Of a DNA stretch of 39,105 nucleotides, positions 36,081 through 39,105 are shown piece by piece. This stretch comes from Spirosoma fluviale (GTDB lineage Bacteria; Bacteroidota; Bacteroidia; Cytophagales; Spirosomataceae): NCBI GenBank assembly GCA_945883625.1, contig CAMCXW010000020.1, positions 1 to 39,105 of the forward strand, read 5' to 3'. Both the position numbers and the translations under genes were made by a program. Every line of letters begins with the position of its first letter. Within the stretch, counting starts at the first letter, position 1. Below the pieces are notes generated by a model. That model ran no database searches. It was not told where the DNA came from and worked only from the letters and a program-made list of their open reading frames with translations.

Positions 36081-37299
36081 AAACATGCCCGATATTTCCA
36101 TTCAGGCATTTGACTACGAGTTACCCGATTCTCATATTGCTTTTTTCCCGAGCCAAAAACGGGATGAATCACGTTTGCTCGTTCATCAAAATGAACTTAC
36201 GAGTCATCATTCCTTCCAACAATTTCCTGATTTAATTCCTTCAGATAGTTTAATTGTATTTAATAACACGAAGGTTATTCCTGCTCGAATCCAATTACAA
36301 AAGCAAAGTGGAACAGCGATTGAAATTTTTCTTTTAAAACCTTTGATAGATAATGTCCCGACCCAACAAGCTATGGAGCAAAGTCGGGAAATTCGTTGGG
36401 AATGCTTAATTGGTAACAAAAAACGGTGGAAAGCTAATGAAACGTTAAAGAAGTTAATTGAAATTGATGGACATGTAATTGTTTTAAGCATTAATTGGCA
36501 TGAACGCCTATCAAATCAAGTCCAAATAAATTGGGATAGCGACCATACATTTGTCAGTATACTTAATGAAATAGGTAAAATACCGTTGCCGCCATACATG
36601 GAACGAGACACGGAATTAGCCGATCAAGATCGCTATCAAACGGTATTTTCGAAGGAATTGGGTGCAGTGGCAGCCCCTACAGCTAGTTTGCATTTCACCT
36701 CTGAGATATTAGAAAGATTAACAGCTAATGGTATTCCACAAAGCTATTTGACACTGCATGTTGGCGCTGGCACTTTCCTCCCCTTGAAAGAAGAAGAGGT
36801 TCGAAATCATCCCATGCATCGCGAGCAATTAATTTTTGATCGCGAATTTATAATTCAATTAATGCAACATGAAGGATCGTATGTTCCGGTCGGAACGACG
36901 GCTATGCGCGCGCTAGAAAGCTTATATTGGTCGGCGATTTGGGTTATTGAAAAAAAATCCATTCCTGAAAATGGTTTAATTATCCCAAAAGAATTTGCTT
37001 ATCTGGATCGAGATGATGTTTCGAATGAGGATGCATTAGGGGCCTTACTAACTTTTATGGAGGAGAACCAACAAACCAAATGGATTGCTCAAACAGAATT
37101 ATTGATTATGCCTAGCTACCGATTCCGCTTTTGCGACGCATTGGTAACCAATTTTCATCAACCAAAATCAACGCTTTTGGTGCTTGTTTCCTCCCTTATT
37201 GGTGACGCATGGAAAGCAGTTTACCAAGAGGCAATTGATCAAAAATACCGTTTTTTGAGCTATGGTGATGCGTGTTTGTTTTTCAACAAACAGCAATAA
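36073..37299 (+). CDS. queA: tRNA preQ1(34) S-adenosylmethionine ribosyltransferase-isomerase
   Basis: 408 residues (404 if ATG 36085 is used). FDYELPDSHIAFFPSQKRDESRLLV, the N-terminal QueA signature, starts near residue 13, and the C-terminal FRFCDALVTNFHQPKSTLL motif is intact. The length exceeds the usual 340-360 because of an insertion around residues 90-150. QueA transfers ribose from SAM to preQ1-modified tRNA, forming epoxyqueuosine. It overlaps the upstream membrane protein by 8 bp and has no terminator that I can see before the heptamer array. Confidence 0.95.
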   Translation: MLKNMPDISIQAFDYELPDSHIAFFPSQKRDESRLLVHQNELTSHHSFQQFPDLIPSDSLIVFNNTKVIPARIQLQKQSGTAIEIFLLKPLIDNVPTQQAMEQSREIRWECLIGNKKRWKANETLKKLIEIDGHVIVLSINWHERLSNQVQINWDSDHTFVSILNEIGKIPLPPYMERDTELADQDRYQTVFSKELGAVAAPTASLHFTSEILERLTANGIPQSYLTLHVGAGTFLPLKEEEVRNHPMHREQLIFDREFIIQLMQHEGSYVPVGTTAMRALESLYWSAIWVIEKKSIPENGLIIPKEFAYLDRDDVSNEDALGALLTFMEENQQTKWIAQTELLIMPSYRFRFCDALVTNFHQPKSTLLVLVSSLIGDAWKAVYQEAIDQKYRFLSYGDACLFFNKQQ

Positions 37300-37314
37300 T
37301 TCCAACTGAATTAC

Positions 37315-37322
37315 TAAATTTG
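37315..37322 (+). promoter_or_regulatory. Possible -7 box upstream of the heptamer array
   Basis: TAAATTTG matches TAnnTTTG, 16 bp after the queA stop. If used, tyrS mRNA would begin near 37329 and carry the whole array as a leader of about 290 nt. No clear -33 TTG. No such box was found between the array and tyrS. Confidence 0.4.
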
Positions 37323-37344
37323 TGGCCCGATAATTAAGACGTTG

Positions 37345-37575
37345 GACGCTAGACGCTAGACGCTAGACGCTAGACGCTAGACGCTAGAGGTTAGAGGTTA
37401 GAATTAAGAGGTAAGAATTGAAAACTGATAACTGATTACTGATAACTGATTACTGACAACTGATTACTGATTACTGACAACTAATTACTGACAACTAATT
37501 ACTGACAACTGATTACTGACAACTGATTACTGATTACTGATAACTGACAACTGATAACTGATTACTGAATACAGA
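37345..37575. repeat. In-register heptamer repeat array, 33 units
   Basis: The array has exact 7-bp period over 231 bp: six GACGCTA units (37345-37386); then GAGGTTA twice, GAATTAA, GAGGTAA and GAATTGA (37387-37421); then 22 units of the NNACTGA type (37422-37575): TTACTGA x10, TAACTGA x4, CAACTGA x4, CAACTAA x2, AAACTGA and ATACAGA. The register is never broken. Two further related units (CAACTGA, TTACTAA) lie apart at 37303-37317. The remaining 40 bp to tyrS hold no clear feature. This is the main content of the 316-bp queA-tyrS gap. Confidence 0.95.
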
Positions 37576-37615
37576 CTTAGCCGCTAGATAATAGTGACTA
37601 AATAAACACCCGATT

Positions 37616-38905
37616 ATGAATTTCATTGAAGAATTGCGCTGGAGAGGGATGTTGCAGGATATGATTCCTGGATTGGAGGATCAATTAGCCAAAGAAATGA
37701 CGGTAGCCTATATAGGTTTTGATCCAACTGCTCCCAGTTTACATATAGGTAATTTGGCAGCAATCATGTTGTTAAAGCATTTTCAGCTATGTGGTCATAA
37801 ACCCATTGCATTGGTTGGTGGTGCTACGGGTATGATTGGCGATCCATCAGGCAAAGCAGCGGAACGCGAATTTTTATCTGAAGATACTTTACGGGCAAAT
37901 CAGGTAGGCATTCAGAGGCAACTTGAAAAGTTCTTAGAATTTCATGCAGGTGCGAACTCAGCTGAGGTGGTTAATAATTATGATTGGTTCAAAGAATTTA
38001 GCTTTCTTGGATTTTTGCGCGAAGCAGGGAAATTTTTGACCGTCAATTACATGATGTCAAAAGACTCGGTCAAAAAGCGGTTAGAAACTGGAATATCATT
38101 CACCGAATTCTCTTATCAATTATTACAGGGCTACGATTTTTATCATTTATATAAGAATAAGAATGTACGCCTTCAAATGGGCGGTTCAGATCAGTGGGGC
38201 AACATCACAACGGGAACTGAAATTATTCGTCGGAAAGAAGGTCATGATGAAGATGCGACAGAGCGTGCAGCCTTTGCATTGACTACACCTTTAGTAACGA
38301 AAGCAGATGGTACCAAATTTGGTAAATCTGAATCAGGTAATGTGTGGTTGGACGCTGAAAAAACAAGTCCTTTTGCATTTTACCAATTTTGGTTGAATGC
38401 AGCGGATGCGGATGTTCCTCGATTGATACGTGTATTTACCTTATATTCGAAAAATCGAATAGAGGAATTAGAAAAGAAACATGCGGAGGCGCCTCATTTA
38501 CGTATACTACAAAAAGCGATTGCAGAGGAAGTGACGACGCGTGTTCATGGAGCAGAGGTTTGTGCATTGGTTATTGAAGCCTCTACCCTATTGTTTTCTA
38601 AAGATGCGGTGGAATTAATTGCAGCTGCTTCAGATGCATTATTGAATCAATTACCAATTCATGAAGTTGATGAAGAATTAATGGCTGAATGCAAGAACCT
38701 AACTGATTTAATTAGTGTGGGGACTGATAATCTAATTTTCCCATCAAAGGGTGAAGCACGTAAAGCTATACAAAACAATGCCATTAGTATTAATAAGGTA
38801 AAAGTAACAGATCCCAATGCGGCGTTAGATTTTGAAAAGATTCGTGGGCGATACGTATTGGTGGGGAATGGAAAACAAAAAAATTACATTTTATCCTTCA
38901 AATAG
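37616..38905 (+). CDS. tyrS: Tyrosyl-tRNA synthetase
   Basis: 429 residues, class Ic synthetase. HIGN at 43-46 is the HIGH motif and KFGKS at 234-238 the KMSKS loop. QMGGSDQWGNI is the tyrosine-binding region, and the C-terminal 65 residues form an S4-like RNA-binding domain. It charges tRNA-Tyr. The gene lies directly after the heptamer array, with its ATG 40 bp beyond the last unit. No terminator was recognised after the stop. Confidence 0.98.
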   Translation: MNFIEELRWRGMLQDMIPGLEDQLAKEMTVAYIGFDPTAPSLHIGNLAAIMLLKHFQLCGHKPIALVGGATGMIGDPSGKAAEREFLSEDTLRANQVGIQRQLEKFLEFHAGANSAEVVNNYDWFKEFSFLGFLREAGKFLTVNYMMSKDSVKKRLETGISFTEFSYQLLQGYDFYHLYKNKNVRLQMGGSDQWGNITTGTEIIRRKEGHDEDATERAAFALTTPLVTKADGTKFGKSESGNVWLDAEKTSPFAFYQFWLNAADADVPRLIRVFTLYSKNRIEELEKKHAEAPHLRILQKAIAEEVTTRVHGAEVCALVIEASTLLFSKDAVELIAAASDALLNQLPIHEVDEELMAECKNLTDLISVGTDNLIFPSKGEARKAIQNNAISINKVKVTDPNAALDFEKIRGRYVLVGNGKQKNYILSFK

Positions 38906-38957
38906 TTTAGCAAAAACTGCTTGAGCAAAAAAAAGTTAAATTAATTCGTGTAGTGAG

Positions 38958-39105
38958 TTGGTATTTATAAATTATTCCTACATCTTTGCACTCCCAATTG
39001 CTAGGAAAACGATTCTGGCGCATTGACTTAGGGTTTGATTGCTTGAGTTTCGACTTGGTGATTAAGCTTAAAGTTAAAAGAGTTCTTTGACGTGTTGGTA
39101 GAAAT
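38958..39105 (+). promoter_or_regulatory. rRNA operon promoter and 16S leader with boxA-like element
   Basis: TTG (38958-38960), a 20-bp spacer and CATCTTTG (38981-38988) form a -33/-7 pair, one base from TAnnTTTG. Some 90 bp downstream, AGTTCTTTGACGTGTTGG (39081-39098) is the boxA-like antitermination sequence that precedes 16S rRNA genes in Bacteroidota. The 16S gene should begin shortly after the window edge. Confidence 0.75.

Noticed and set aside
37345-37575. CRISPR array
   Set aside because: Units are contiguous 7-mers with no spacers and no cas genes.
38906-38940. Terminator after tyrS
   Set aside because: Only a weak GC pairing and an A run; no T run on the plus strand.
1-39105. Mobile element, prophage or toxin-antitoxin
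   Set aside because: No transposase, integrase, terminal repeats or paired small toxin genes were seen.

Overview
The window is a stretch of AT-rich chromosome from a member of the Bacteroidota, most likely the Cytophagales. Four things point there: a truncated subtilase with a type IX secretion (T9SS) type A C-terminal domain at the left edge; repeated TAnnTTTG -7 boxes with little Shine-Dalgarno signal; a KDO/lipid A outer-membrane gene set with a fused MurF-alanine racemase and a bacillithiol-linked YtxJ protein; and a lycopene cyclase typical of pigmented freshwater or soil Cytophagales. The species is not determinable by eye. Nearly all genes are chromosomal housekeeping genes. I see no prophage, insertion sequence, CRISPR array or tRNA.

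Left third (1-12.3 kb): subtilase C-terminus; a membrane acyltransferase (NagX/HGSNAT-like) whose stop codon overlaps that of a ROK sugar kinase; a tightly overlapping minus-strand operon waaA-rsgA-ROK; then a plus-strand run ytxJ, a secreted protein, lipA, crtY and metK (own promoter and terminator); then a two-gene VWA-domain/AAA+ ATPase unit closed by a strong bidirectional terminator.

Middle (12.3-26.5 kb): hpf and a FAN1-like VRR-NUC nuclease on the minus strand, pgk and murF-alr on the plus strand, and an ArsR-family regulator with a YCII-like protein. The regulator is preceded by a striking array of TTAGCT-N4-AGCTAA palindromes spaced about two helical turns apart. Then come fumC, a Spx/ArsC-like protein, a NatAB-type ABC exporter, a lysine-rich histone-H1-like protein, and a minus-strand run of an RNA methyltransferase, an acyl-ACP desaturase, an LpxH-like hydrolase, ftsH and rsfS.

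Right third (29.1-39.1 kb): birA, an acyl-CoA synthetase and a single-POTRA Omp85-like barrel protein; a putative lipoprotein convergent with ilvE; a PduO-type cobalamin adenosyltransferase with a near-leaderless promoter; a small membrane protein with queA; and tyrS. Between queA and tyrS lies a 231-bp array of 33 in-register heptamers that drifts from GACGCTA to TTACTGA-type units. The window ends in an rRNA operon promoter and leader with a boxA-like element, so a 16S gene should begin just beyond the right edge.

The strongest candidates for undescribed biology are the ArsR operator array, the heptamer array in the probable tyrS leader, and the VWA/AAA+ pair. None is proven by sequence reading alone.
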